A stretch of DNA of 64,000 nucleotides from Steinernema hermaphroditum (GCA_030435675.1 CM059621.1:12524001-12588000), one strand, 5' to 3'. Positions 23,601 to 36,614 are shown, counted from the first letter of the stretch. Made by a program: numbers and translations. Notes: generated by a model not told the origin, from the letters alone.

Positions 23601-26600
23601 CCGAGTACCACTGCGCATTCGTAGCGCCATTCTTGTAGAGACGCGCTCCGCAGCGGCGATTCGCGTCGTTCGCCGGCTCTCCAGCGGCCCAGTTACGGTA
23701 GGTGTGGTTCGCATCGGCTAAGGGCGCCTCGGCGCGTGCTCCGCGATCCCACATCCAAACTCCGTTTTGTGCCAAGTCGTTGAGTCCGAACCAGTGGTCC
23801 AGATGTACCGCATCCATGTCCAAGAAGTCGGCCTTGTCCGGGTACATCTCGTCGGCCAGGAATCCACCGGCCTGCTTACAGTAATCACGCGCTTCGGTCC
23901 AGGTGAGGTTCTGGATGCCGAAGTGGGCACAGTAGGGCGCTTTTCCGACTGGCTGCCACTCGCTGGGACACGGTTTCCGCAGCTCGTACATGTAGGTGCC
24001 CGTATTGTCGTCGTTGATGACCTCCGTCAGCAGGTTAAAGTCCGCCTTCGTTCCGTTAGGCTTGAAGACGGTGAGGTTGGCGACGTAGCCGAAGACAGTG
24101 ATCTGGGTACTCTGGGCGTAGGTGTCCATGGAGATGTAGAAGGTCTGAGGCACCGTGCAGTCGGCGACAGATCTGCGGTCGACCATGTTCTGCATGTACA
24201 TCGCGGGGAGGGTGTTCAGGGCCTAAACCGGGTGAGTGATTATCACAGAGAGGGCTTATTCCTCACATTTTTGAAGGAGTATACGCTGAGAGGGAAGAAT
24301 TGACCTTCGCTGAGCGCTACCAGTTCCTCCAGCAGATCATAAGAGGTTCTGTTCGCCTGACAGAACGCTTGACCCTTGTTCTTGAATCCAAGGAAGGTGT
24401 TGAAGCGGAGGCGTTTCACCGAGATGGAGTCATAGGCAGTAATGATCGTACCGACGTTGTCGTTTTCATTGGGAAGACCACCCTAAACGACACTATCTCT
24501 GTGCTTTGTGCCCCCAAACTCTCTAGCGTACCTGGAAGACGTTGATGTATCCGTTGACGCCGGAATACTCAATACCCAGTTGAATCGCCTCCCACATCTT
24601 CACCTGGCAGTGGGGATCCGGGTACTGCTGCGAGAGGTCATAGGCCCTGCCGATGGCGTCAACGACCGGCTGCTGGTTATCCCACTTGGCATTGGTCAGA
24701 ACGCCGTGCCACGTGGAGTTGTATCCTATGACGGTGTAGTCTTCGATCCATCGCTCGTGGTGGCTCTTGAAGTCGCGCAGGATGTGGGGGAAGAATGTCT
24801 TCAGCTCCTGCAGGGTGTAGGCGTTGGACGTACTCAAGTCGAGGAGGATGATCATGGAGCGGAACTTATTTCCAAAGTCCACCTTGGGCTCGTCGCCTTG
24901 AGTGATGCACGAGACTAAATAAGACGTTCAGGGGAGAAAAAGAGGTCAGAGCGCACCGGTCTCGCATGACGCGCCGACATGGCCAGGGAGGCACTCGCAA
25001 TAGGTTCCATGGACGTTTGTTCCTCCGTTTAGGCAAACGCGCGTTTCGCAGTTCTTTCCGTTCCAGAGGGGAGGACAGATGCAGGTGCCGTTCATGTTAA
25101 CACCGCCGTTCTGACATCCCTCGGGAGGATTAATCGTAACCGGCACTAAAATGAGGCAAATCTGGATATGCTTCCACAGCAACACTTTTTTGGGAGACAA
25201 ATACCAGACACTTTTGTCTCATTTTGCAAACTCTAGGGTCATTTGGGGAAGTGACATCTGATCGATCGGTAGCAGCCGGTAGACAAGACACTTGCCCATA
25301 TGCGACCGGTCTCGCTTCATATTTTCGCATTCGCTGATGATTCAAACACTTAAGAAGGTAAAAATTTCAGTTCCCCATTAGTTCCTTTCAAGAGCAGCTG
25401 CTATCAGTAAACTGAATCGAAAATTTGAACTGGCTGGGTTTCATTTTTTGTAATGCAGGCTGCTCAATTGGTGATTAGAGAACTCGGTGAAAGAACTCAC
25501 TGTAGGCACAGTAGAAGTGTCCAGCGCGCTGTACCGTATTTCCGCGGCGGTCGCGGAAGTACAAATTGAAGTAAAGGTCCTCGTTGGGGTGATAGCAGGT
25601 GTAGGCCGGGAACTCGATCTCGAAGGAGCAGCCGTCGCGCCAAACGGAGTTGGCGGCGAAGACGAGCTCGCGTCCCTTGTCGTGATTGGCGTAGATGGCG
25701 ACTTCGGCGTTCTCGAACATCGACGGCACCTCGTAGCCCTGGACGTGTGCGACCAGACGGAGGGGGAATCCGACGACGGGGACACGGAAGGGCGCGTCTA
25801 CGACGTCGGCGTTGGTGAATCCCCAAACCATCTTGTACTCTCTGTCCTTGGCCAATTTGTCCTTGTGGACAAGGCCATAGGCGCGGTACTGGCAGGGCGT
25901 TCCCTTATCGGCTGACAGCTTGAAGGACCATTGGCCAGCGATGGGGCCACTGTAGGCCCAGAAGTAGGCCGATCCCTGGCTTAGTGTCTCGGAGAACTTG
26001 ACCTGTTTTCCACTGGGGTTCAGGAGGGTGAGACTCAGATTGCTGCCCTGGGCGATGATGACGAGCTGCTCGAGGTTCTGGTCGACGGCGATCGTCTGAA
26101 GCGCCGGCTGTTCACTGCACACGCGGAGGTCGTTCTCGTAGACGAGCTGGCTACGGTAGAACGTCGAGTACATGTGTCTCTCGAAGAATTTGCCGATGTC
26201 TCCGGCGGCGATGGGGTCGAAGACCATTCCACCGGAACGGACAGAGACACCCTCCATAGCGCGCCAAGCCTTGCCATAGCGGTCGTTCTCGCAGGCCTGA
26301 AGGGTCGGGTTTTGTACGAGCATGAAGTAGATGGGCGAGTAGAAGTAGGCATTGGCGCTGTAGATCAGTTCCAGCTGGTCGTAGTCGGAGGGCATCGCGT
26401 CGGTGAAGACGTAGATGGGCGACTTGAGGGCGATCGGGTACTTCGCGAACACTTCGCTGATCGCCGAGTACACCGTATCCACACATCCTCCGGAGTCATC
26501 GGTGCTAGTGGCGATTTTCTTCAGGTCCTCGTTGACAGCGTCTATGCTGGAGAACTGTTTGCTTCCCCATAGTTCTGAAAAAGGTTAAATATAAATCGCC

Positions 26601-28699
26601 CTAATCCCTTTCTGCTCAGAACTGCCTAGAATTGGTCAGGTCAGTGCACTTACTTCCGTTGTTGAAGGTGACAACAATGATGTGTTGCAGGTATTCCGGG
26701 TCAAATTCGAGTTCGGCTGCGATCAGTTTGAGGTAGGCGTTGACCTGTGTGATCACGTCGTTCATCTGCTGGCGAACTCTGAGAACGAGCACGAGACTCG
26801 GATTCTTGAGTGAGTTCTCGATGCCGGCGTTATCGGCACATTTCACTGGAAAAAGACCGATTACGGTCAGTTTCGGTGGCATTCCTCACCATGCTCGCAA
26901 TGGTTTCCGAAGAAGGACTTGGCGCAGGTGCACACAGGGGCGGCGGGGGCGGGACGTCCGCCATGAAGACAAACGGGGACACGACAGTCGGGTCCGGTGA
27001 AGAGAGGCTCGCAGAAGCAGGAGGAGGTGTTGTCCTTGGGGTCCTTGATCAGGTGGCCTCCGTGGAAACATTCGGTGATCACGGGCTGCGGGCTGGTGGA
27101 TGGAGGCGGAGAAGAAGGTGTCGGGATGGCGACTTCGCAGCGGAAGCTGGAGACTCGCGAGAAGCTGTACCCCCAGAAGTCGTAGCCTTCGAACTTCATC
27201 AGATACGTTCCCGGGGTGTTGCAGACGAACATTTCGTAGAAGTACTCAAATGAGCAGCCATAACGGATCTGGAGCGGCTGTGGGTGGGTTAGGTACTGAA
27301 AGACAGCATTTCAAAGGTCATCGTTTGATTGTTTGTGCACCTTCTGGTACTGATCGTGCATGATGCTGAAAGTGGCGACACTTCCGGGCCGAGGAAGTCC
27401 GAAGACCTTGGCGGCCACGACATTAGCTTGTCCCTGGACGACGGTCTTGTTGATGACGTCGAACCTCTCGGGCGCTCCGTTGTTGGCGTCAGCGGGGATA
27501 AAGCCGGCCATCAGTTTGAGAGGGGACAGAGCCTAGATATGTCGCCATCCACCATCATAAACAAATTGCTCTACCGTACCCTGACGTGAATGATGGTGAA
27601 TGCTGGCGTCAGCAAATTCTCCGCGGTGGGCACAACCACATAAGTGCCGGGTTTCAGTGTGTTGTACATGGACATGAATCTCGCGTTGCCGTCGTCCCCA
27701 TCTGCAATCGGTGTGACCGTTTTTCCATCCGGTCCTTGCAAGCTGAAAGAGGGCCTCACGGGCTCCGAAGTGTCCATCTGGATTTCGAGGTATTTCAGCT
27801 CCTTGTCCACAGGGAAGTATAGTGGCGTCGTCACATTGTTGGAAAAGCCGAAGTCGATGGTCATCATCTAAAAACGACGTACTACACAAGAAAACGCTCC
27901 ATTGTCTACCTCGTTATCTTCCATGCCGTAGTCCTGTACGTAGTTGTCACAAATGGCTGAAATGTTTCGTTAACTACAGTAATCAGCGTCGGATTTTACG
28001 GAATTCGCAGTGTTGGCCAGTGTAGCCAGGGGTCAGGCATCCTCCATTAGGGTTGCTCTGAAGAGCGCTTCTTTTGCTGCGACGATGAATGCCGGCATCT
28101 TCATTGTTTCCGAAAGTGGGTGCTTCGAAGGGTTCGCTTCGTGAGGTCCAGTCTCGTACGGCTGTAAACGTGATGCATAAATTGCGTATTTATGCCCCAA
28201 AACGCCTTCTGATATGTGACGCTAATTGGAATTTAGTGTTTTATGGCTGATGGCTCAGAATGTTTATTTTGTACACAGTCAACAACAGGAATAGCGCAGA
28301 AATAGTTTGACGTTGAGACGAGGATATCCTTTTAACGAGTAAATTTTTCGAATGACAGACGAAAGCTCCGAGAAATGGAAGCTAACAGTTTAAACACCTC
28401 CTATGAATTAAGTCAAAAATCCAAGATTTTCACAACCACAAAGTCCCTTTAAATTAGGAAAAAATTTCAGATAATGATTTGAAATAATTAGGCTAAACAA
28501 TTAGGCCGGGAATGTGATGGAACCATTACTATCAGCTACACAATTAGAAGATACTGACTTGCTCCCAAGCCCCTCAAAACTAACCTTTCTTGAGTTCACG
28601 CGACAGCTCTCCGTCGTTCTCGTGGATTTCCGGAAAAACGGCTCCCACGACGAGGAGCGTGGCCAGAAGCCACGCCGCGCTCGTCAGCCACTTACCCAT
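20695..28699 (-). CDS. Giant secreted VWA/EGF/C-type lectin protein, copy A
   Basis: Secreted multidomain protein, 17 exons, 2,183 residues. Exons (minus): 28699-28585, 28161-28000, 27956-27910, 27867-27580, 27532-27341, 27295-26890, 26845-26654, 26574-25501, 25145-24957, 24914-24532, 24482-24267, 24222-23340, 23294-23080, 23042-22230, 22159-21018, 20975-20766, 20719-20695. Order: signal peptide; dibasic RRSKRS site; half EGF (GYTGQHCEF); beta-sandwich; two EGF; VWA1; beta-sandwich; two EGF; VWA2; C-type lectin domain (about 23570-23970: WFGLNDL, GEPANDAN, CAEKRAFIC); two EGF; VWA3; sandwich; Pro/Thr linker; VWA4. VWA2 keeps DLSTS (DxSxS); VWA4 has DASAD; VWA1 and VWA3 have no metal motif. 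The lectin fold lacks EPN/WND sugar ligands. The last 25-nt exon encodes ANNAQYC-stop. The role is not known from sequence; nematode relatives include infection-responsive gut proteins, so surface or immune binding is an inference. Confidence 0.9.
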
Positions 28700-28948
28700 G
28701 GCTCAGCGAATAGGCACAGTGCTCTGGAGAAGAAGCGCCTCTCCGTGATAATTTTACGACTGCTTCTTCTCTCATAAAACCGATGATGCCTTATCACTTC
28801 GCGAACCCCCTAGCGCGCATCGATGAGCCAAAAACCCATAAAAACCGTGTAATGCACGACACTCCGGTACTAGCTAATGACTTTATGACTTTTTATCATG
28901 CCTTACATAATTTATCAAACGATTTTATGAGTTCTTGGCGTCCATTCC
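28700..28948 (-). other. Short gap between the two giant tandem genes
   Basis: Only 249 bp separate the stop of copy B (28949) from the ATG of copy A (28699) on the same strand. The gap is AT-rich near 28860-28935 (GATAAA-type poly(A)-like words on the minus strand) and has no obvious promoter motif. The distance would allow either a compact promoter or downstream trans-splicing in an operon. Confidence 0.5.
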
Positions 28949-31900
28949 TCAGCAGTACGTAGCGTCGGGAGATCTGAAAGGCTACAGTAGGGCACAGCGG
29001 TGAGTCACCTCACTTACTGGGCGGCATTCCAGATCTTGTCGACGATCTTCGTCGAGAAGGAATTAAGGGTGGTGACGTCGTTGGCGACGAAGGTGCACGA
29101 GTCTCCTCCGGTGAACTGCTTAAGGGCATCGGCGTTCGATCCGTCACTGGGGTAAGCGACGGTCAAGAAGCCGATCTTGTTTGAGGCGGCCGTTCGGAGC
29201 TGATTGGCCTTGTCGATCGCGTCTTGGGCAGGTCTAAACAACGCTGTGGAGAAGCTGTATTCATGGAGAACTCTACTTGGCCGTTGACGTTAGGTAGATG
29301 AGCACTTTGTTGTCGATAAGGTTGAAGTTCGGATCGTTGACGACGTTCTTTCCGGTGAGGATGTCCAGGCCCCTAAACGAGGAAATCGATCTAGGTAGGA
29401 TTATAATCGTCATCAAACTCTTTGAGTGTTTGCCCTTGCTCCTTATCGAAGTCAGGTCCAAGGTCCCTCAGCGACTGTCGAAGCTGGTCGGGGCTACTCA
29501 GCCGGCCCAGTGACCAGGTCGGTAGAGGCGCCGTTCCATCGATGGCGAAGACAGCGAAGTTAATTCCGTTTCGGCTCATGTCGAAGTTGCTGAAGACGTC
29601 CAAGACGAATTGGACGACCTGTTAGAATCCAATGTTTAGATGAGAGTATGACACGAGTCTCCTACATCCTTCTCAAATGTGTCCTTGTTGACGTCACCGG
29701 AGGTGTCGACGAAGAGGAAAACGTCGAACTTCGTATTCGTCTTTGTCATCGGCGTGGTGGTGGTTAGCAATACAGTAGGGGTAGGCGTGGGAGAGGGACT
29801 CGTCGTGGGCACAACGGATCCCCTCTGCGGACACTCGAAGAGACTCTCGCGACGGAAGTTCTGGCCGTCGGCGTCGTATCCGTTGATGACGACGACGAAG
29901 GCCGAGTCGATGCACTTGAACGGATCCGAGTAGTACTCGAAGGAACAGCCGAAGCGAGGATATAAGGGCGAGATGTGGACCTGCCGACTTCTAGTGCTGT
30001 ACAGCTCCATGGAGATCAGGTGGCCGGACAGAGGATCTTTGTGGGCGACGAGTGTGTTTTCCACTAAAATGTCATTACCAAATATATACCCATCGTGCTA
30101 GTACCTCCATAGGCTGGACCGTACTGCGGGTCATCCTGATGCTCGGGATTGGATTCGCCGTAGACGAATCCAAGCCACACTTGGACGCCGTGCTGTCCTC
30201 TGACCTGAACGAGGCAAGTCGAAGCCGAAGGACTGTTGATGCTGATGACGTAGATTCCTGGCTTGGTTCTGGTGTCGATCCTGTAGATGTACGAGGAGGT
30301 GTCCTTGTCCGTATAGTATTTTTCCACATCAGCATTATTTCCTGTAAATGTGGCCGTCTTAATGTTCTACGTGCTCAGAAGTACCGAACGGGTCGACTAC
30401 GGAGATACTTGAGTACTTGTCGTAGTGTGCCGTGATCCAGAGGACGTCCATCGTCTGGTCGACCATCACGGACTGTGTCAGCTGGAAGCAGTTGTGGTTG
30501 TTGAAGGTGGGCACGGCGAGGAGCTGGCTGTCGTAGATGGTCGGGATGTAGGTCTCCATGTGGTTTGCCAGCTGCTCGGAGTCGATGTAGAAGACGTTTC
30601 CGTCGCTACCGTAGACGAACGACGAGAGCATCAAGAAGTGAGTGCTGTTGGAGTCGAATTCGCCACATGCATCGTCTTTGATGTACGTAAAGTAGAGCTA
30701 GAGATGTCACCGGTGTCTTGAACCCTGGTTGAAGTTGGTTACCTGAGCCTGTGAATCCGTCAGGAGCTGGCTGAAGTCGTTCATGTTCTCCCAGTCGCTG
30801 GGAAGACCACGGGCCACCAAGTAGATGACCGAGCCGGGTCTAACGAAATTGGCGGAGTGCATCGAGCGCATCAATGATCCATAGATGGGGTACTGACAGG
30901 CGGTGTTGGCCGAATCGTCAGTGGGATTAGCCGTCTTGTCCTTGAAGGCCTGCACGAACTGTTTGGGATCCGTCGATTTCACCAGATCCGCGTTTTTGCC
31001 TGAAAGATGCGTGACTAGATAGAAAGGCATAGACGACGTACTGTCAAAGGTGACCAGGACGTATGAGTTGAACCACTTCTTGTCTGGAGAAGCCGCCTGG
31101 GCGCCTTCGATGATTTGAGAGAGCTGGGCACCGATCTGCTTCAGGGACTGGAGATTGCCTTTAGTGTTCTCCACAACAAGGGCAAACGTCTTTCCGTCGT
31201 TCTTGAGGTGTGTGTAGTGGATGGAAGTGTTGTAGCACTGGCCGAGCTCGCAGTGCACTCCGGTGAACCCTTCGGGACATGTACACGCGTTTTTCGTCTT
31301 GTCGAGCGCGCCACCGTTCACGCAAACGGGCGTCTCGCACTGCATGCCCGTGTACAGCTCGGGACACTCGCATTTGCCCTTGTAGACGACTCCGTTGTTG
31401 TCGCAGGAGGTCAGCTTGGTGCGACAGTGTCCGCTGGTGACGCGCTGGAAGGCGAAGCCGAATTCGTCTTCTCCGACGTGCTGAATTCAAGGATCAAGGG
31501 CGCTCTTCGAAGTGGGACTTACGACAGCGGCGAAGGCGTTCTCGGGGTCTTGGTAGTTGGGACAGTCGAAGGTTTGCGACACGAAGGGATAGGCGCAGAA
31601 GTCGCGCTTCTCGTAGGCGACGCCGTTGTAGAAGGTAAAGTTCGCCTCGTCGTAGAGGAGCGAGTAGGTCAGGTGTGGCTTCATTATGCGGTTCTCATAG
31701 CCGCTAAGGTGGGTGATGATGCGGTTCTGGTCTGAAAGAAGAGGTTCATGGGCACTTTGGACACTACCGTACCTGATCCACTGACAGGATAGAGGCTAGG
31801 GTAGTCGCCGTGCTCGTCATTCGTGAATCCGGAGTACACCTGGATGCTGCTCTGGGCGCGGACCTCGAAGTAGCAAGAAGCAGGCCTGCCGTCAGTCGTT

Positions 31901-34900
31901 TGTTTCGCCTGGAGGTCGAAACGCCATTTACCGGCGGGAATGTCGTCTAAAGAAATCGTGTTGGGAGCCAGAATCAAGAGGTCCCATACCGTCGTTTTCC
32001 AATCGATTAGGAGTGAACTGATCAGAGTACTTGTGCTTCTGGCAGATGAAGGCGCGTTTCTCGGAACAGTTGGTGATGTGCCTAGAAGAGGGATCTTGAG
32101 AATACCTCAAAGACAAGAGTACCATTTGTGGTCGGAGGCGAACCAGGCGACGCAGCGGTTGTTAGCGTCGTTCAAATTGGATCCGTCGGCCCATTGTGTG
32201 TAGTGTTCAGTAGCGATCGGTTCTCCAGCTCTCTTGACTCCACGGTCCCAAACGAACTTTCCGACGGTGTCCAGGTCGTTCAGTCCAAGCCACACATCCA
32301 CGCCGGCATACTGCTCCAAGTAGCTGTTCTTGCTGGAGAACATGTCGTCGACGAGGTAGCCTCCCGCATCCGAGCAGATCTTCTGGGCGTCCGTCCAGTT
32401 GACGGCTGCGGTGATCTTCTTCACACAACTCTGGTTCTTTGAGTAGGAGTCCCAATCGGGGTCGCATGCTGAAGAATAGAAAATTAGGGATTTAGAGGAA
32501 TTCTCTTAGAAGAGCCTCTTACGTCTTCGGACTTCGGTGACCTGTACTCCGGCAATGTTGTCAGGTACGATCTTGGTGATAATATCGCCCGAAGCCTCGG
32601 ACCCATTGGGTTTGTAGAGGGTTTGGACGGCAACTTGCGCAGTCGAAAAGTAGGTGATGGTGAGCGTTTGGGTGAAGGCGTCGACGGGGATGTAGAAGGT
32701 CTGTTTGGCAGTAGAGCAGTCGGCTACCTTCCGGCGGACGACCAAACCCGAAGAGTAGAGGGAGGGAATGGTACGTAGGATCTAGAAGACAAGAGTTGGT
32801 TCAGGCACGAGAATCATAGAATCATACATTTCCGAAGTCGGCCTGGAGCATGCCGTAGGTCTGTCCTTCGGTATATTTCGCCAGTTCGTACAGAAGCGAG
32901 AAGTCATCGTCGGTTCCGTTGCACATGTACTTGTTCTGGTCGAGGACGGAGAGGTAGAGGTTCACCATGATGCGCTTCTCGGCGATGGTGTTATAGACGT
33001 CGACAATGCGTGTGGAGGGTGCTGCAGCCGGGAGCGCGCCTTGGAAGAGGAAGATGTAGCCGTTCTGTCCGGCAATAGTAGCCGCGTAGTCGAGAGCCTC
33101 CCACATCTTCACCTCGCAGCCTACGTCGGCGTTGTCGAGAGCCTGGTCGGCCATCTTCTGGAGGGTGTTGGCGAAGGCGTCGGTGTTGTTCGACTCCTGG
33201 AGGTGGTAGAAGCGCGCGTCCGACGAGTTGTAGCCGATGATGGTGTAGTGCGAGATCCAGCTGGGGTTCTGACTGTGGATGTCGCGGACGATGGACGGAA
33301 GGTATTGGTGGAGGTCACCGATTCCACGGAAGTTGTTCATCGTCGTGTCGATGACGAACACCATCTGGCGGTGGACGGGTCCGAAGTCGTGTTCGGGGTT
33401 CTTATCGGAGCAGGTAGCTGAAATCAAAGACTTCAGATCTTTCGTTTATGGGGGAGATACGGACTGATTTCACAGGATTCTCCAGCATGTCCTGGAAGAC
33501 ATTCGCAGACGACTCCGTTGGGAGTGCCTCCGTTAAAGCAACGTCGCTTTTCGCACTTGTCTCCCTCCCAGAGAGGCGTGCAGACGCACTTTCCGTCGAG
33601 GTCGACAGCGCCGTTGAGGCATCCATCCGGAGGCGCTATAGTGGGCTGGTTCTTGGTGCACAAAGCGTTTCCGGCCCTTTGGATGGTGTCACCATTTACA
33701 TCGCGGGTGTAGATCTAGAAAGATCTTGAAGGCTGATTTAGAGAGCGACTAGGATTACGATGAAGTAGAGGTCCTCGTCGGGGTGGTTGCACTGGAATGG
33801 CGGGAAGTAAAACTGGTGCTCGCAGCCGTCGCGCCAAAGACCGTTGGCGGCGAAGACCAACTCAGGCTTGTCGTCGTGGGTGGCCCAGACGATGACTTCG
33901 GCTTGCGGCTTCTCGGGCAGGTTCTTCCTACCAACTTGCTCAAGGTGCACCACAAGGGAGACGTCCTTCCGGAAGTGAGGCTGGCGAAGGGGAGCATCGA
34001 GTCCGAGGACCGGGGTCCATCCCCAGAACAGGCGATAGTCCGTGCTGGCCGGGGCGATGCCGCGACTGGCGTATGCACGGTAGCTGCACGAGGTGATGGG
34101 GTTGCCAGAGATGATCTGGAAGGTCCACACGCCGATTTCGGCTCCGTGGTACGTCCAGAAGTAGTTGCGGCCGATTACGACTTCCTTGAAGAACTTGCGA
34201 CCGGTCACTTCGTTGCCAAAGGTGTCGGTTAGGATGAGACGGAGGTCATCTCCAGTGGCGGTGAAGTGTAGGTTGTCAACAGTGGTATCCACAGCGATTG
34301 CTTGCCAGCCGAGTTGGCTTCCGCATTGAGGGAGGTCGTTGGAACGCAACAGATGAGAGCGGAAGAACGTGCCTTGCATGTGTTGTTGGAAGAGCTGAAA
34401 AGAAATGAAGTGAATCTGTACTGTTTGTCACTGTTGCTTAGAATCTCGACTTTGACAATTTCGAGGTGACCTTCCCCTATGAAAAGCTAACCTGTGCAAA
34501 GTCGGTCGTATTCGCGAGGAGCACCAATCCAGAAGACCTTCTGGCCACCGTATCAATGGCAGCAAAGCCCTGGCTGTAGATGTCGGAGACGTCACAAGCG
34601 CCCGCCGGCTGCTGGAGGAGTGTGAAGTAGATGGGCGAGTTCCAGAAGCTATCGAGGTTGAAGACCGCGTCCATCATCGCTGGGTCACTCGGGACGGCGT
34701 CGGTGATGACATAGACGGGCGAACGGTAGGTGATGATGCCTCTGTCGAGCACTTCCAGCAGGGCGCTCAGAACGGAGTCTTCGCAGTTGTTGCCGGTGGT
34801 GTCGACACTGTTGTTTTGGGTGGAGAAGAAGTTGATCGTGTCGGTGAACGAGCGGAAGACTCTGTACTCGGGCTCTGCAAGGATCCCTCTAAGAGCGCAT

Positions 34901-36614
34901 CCAAAGAGACCTTCTTACTATCATTGTTGAAGGTCACGACAGCGATATCCTCCAAATAGTCATTTTCTGATGTCATCAAGTTTTTGAAGGCTTGGAGCTC
35001 GGCCACCAACTGGTTAACAACGTCGTTCATGCTCTGGCGGATGCGGACCACCAGAACCAGCATCGGGTGGCTGAAGAAAGGCTTGTAGCCGGCATTGTCC
35101 AGGCATTTCACTAAATGCTCCACCGTAACCCCGGTATCCTACTGTATCCTCACCGTCTTGGCAACTGCTTCCCGAGAACTCGGCTTTGCAGAAGCACTCA
35201 TCTCCCTCGAGCGTTCCCCCGTTCATGCACACGGGAGTCGAGCAAGTCGGTCCCCAGAAGTACTCGGGACAGAAGCACTCATTGGAGCCGTCCTTGTTGG
35301 TTATCAGAAGTCCGTTGTTGTCACAAGAAGAGACGTTAGTGGGAACGGTGGGCGTGGGGCTCGGAGTCGGGCCGATGGGAATGGAGACTAAAAGGACGCT
35401 TATCAGAACGCTCGTAAAAGTTTATGTCTGCGCGCACCTTCGCAAACGAAACTGGAGACGCGTCGGAAGTTGTTGCCCATAAAGTCGATTCCGTCGATCT
35501 GAGACATAAAAAGTTATCGGCCAGAACTACGTCTTCACACCTTGAGGATGTAGTGGCCGGGCTCGCGGCAGAAGAACGACTCGAAGTAGTACTCGAAGGC
35601 GCAGCCATAACGGATCTGAAGAGGCTGAGGACGCGAAATGAGCTGACTGTCCTTGTAGAACGAGATCGTCGAGAGGGAACCCGGACGGTAGAGGCCATGA
35701 GGCTTGACCACGGCGACAGCGAGCTCGTTCTGAACGACTCGGTAGCTGGGGAAGTCATTCCTCTCAGGCTGCTTGTTCTCCTGGGACCAGGCAATGAATC
35801 CAGCGTTGACTTGAAGAGAAGATTTGCTCTGAAGAAGGTCGTGGACCTCTTTGGGGTATCACTGGTTCATACCCTGATTTGGTAGTGCATCTGGAAACCT
35901 TCCAGGATAGGGCTCAGTGTCGAAGGGACGACGTAGTAAGTGCCTGCAGGAACGTTCGAATAGAAGACCGCGTAGGCATCGTCGCCGTTCGGTCTCTCCT
36001 CCGCGAGAGGAACTACTTCGCCAGCCAGGGTCTTGACGACAGCTCTTGGCCCCACGCCTTGGCTGCTCGTGAGATGAACGCTGAAGAAAGGAGTGGTTTC
36101 GTCGACAACGAAGGGGATCGGGGAGAGGTCAGAGACGAAGTCGCTTTCGAGAGTGGATTCCTAAGAGATCATCTCAGATATGATACATAAAACACAGAAT
36201 TACATCGTCCACTTTGGGAACCGTGAAGTTTTTGCTGACTTCGGTGCAGATGGCTGAAATCACGTCTCCACTAGGATACCCAATGCGACGACCTACGGAA
36301 TTCGCAGTGTTGTCCAGTGTACCCCGGAAGCTGACAGGCTGAATTCACGTTTCCCAGTGGCTGCTGGGAAACATCTCTTTTCGCTCTTTTGACGGTCTTC
36401 TCGAAGACATTGTGGTCGACCTCGCGGGATGAATCCCACGATTGATAGGCTAAATTGATCGATCGTACTGTAAGATCATTCCTACACTGCTCAGAAAACC
36501 TCTTTTGAGGGCGACGGTTTGAAGATCGTCGTCATCGAGAATCCTCGGGAAAAGGGCCGAGGCGACGGCCACTGTGGCCAGAAGCCACAGCGCCGTGTTC
36601 GTCCAGGCGACCAT
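28949..36614 (-). CDS. Giant secreted VWA/EGF/C-type lectin protein, copy B
   Basis: Tandem paralogue of copy A with the same domain order: 2,166 residues, 26 exons. Exons (minus): 36614-36500, 36449-36297, 36253-36204, 36160-35873, 35828-35541, 35498-35438, 35387-35154, 35110-34919, 34874-34492, 34394-33759, 33714-33465, 33417-32828, 32781-32523, 32468-32123, 32081-31990, 31946-31773, 31731-31523, 31480-31042, 30999-30743, 30697-30385, 30341-30105, 30063-29666, 29618-29419, 29372-29277, 29233-29018, 28973-28949. Signal peptide (ALWLLATVAVASA), dibasic KRAKRD, GYTGQHCEF half EGF, sandwich, EGFs, VWA1 (IRQSMNDV), sandwich, EGFs, VWA2 (VIDTTMNNF, MIDAS lost), lectin domain split over 32468-31990 (VWLGLNDL, NCSEKRAFIC), EGFs, VWA3, sandwich, Pro/Thr linker, VWA4 (FVDTSGDVN). 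The 25-nt last exon encodes SPDATYC-stop. Exons 1, 4 and 26 have the same lengths as in copy A. Confidence 0.9.

Noticed and set aside
20695..36614. Assigning a specific C. elegans gene name (such as irg-7) to the giant genes
   Set aside because: The architecture recalls infection-response gut proteins of that type, but orthology cannot be shown from this sequence alone.
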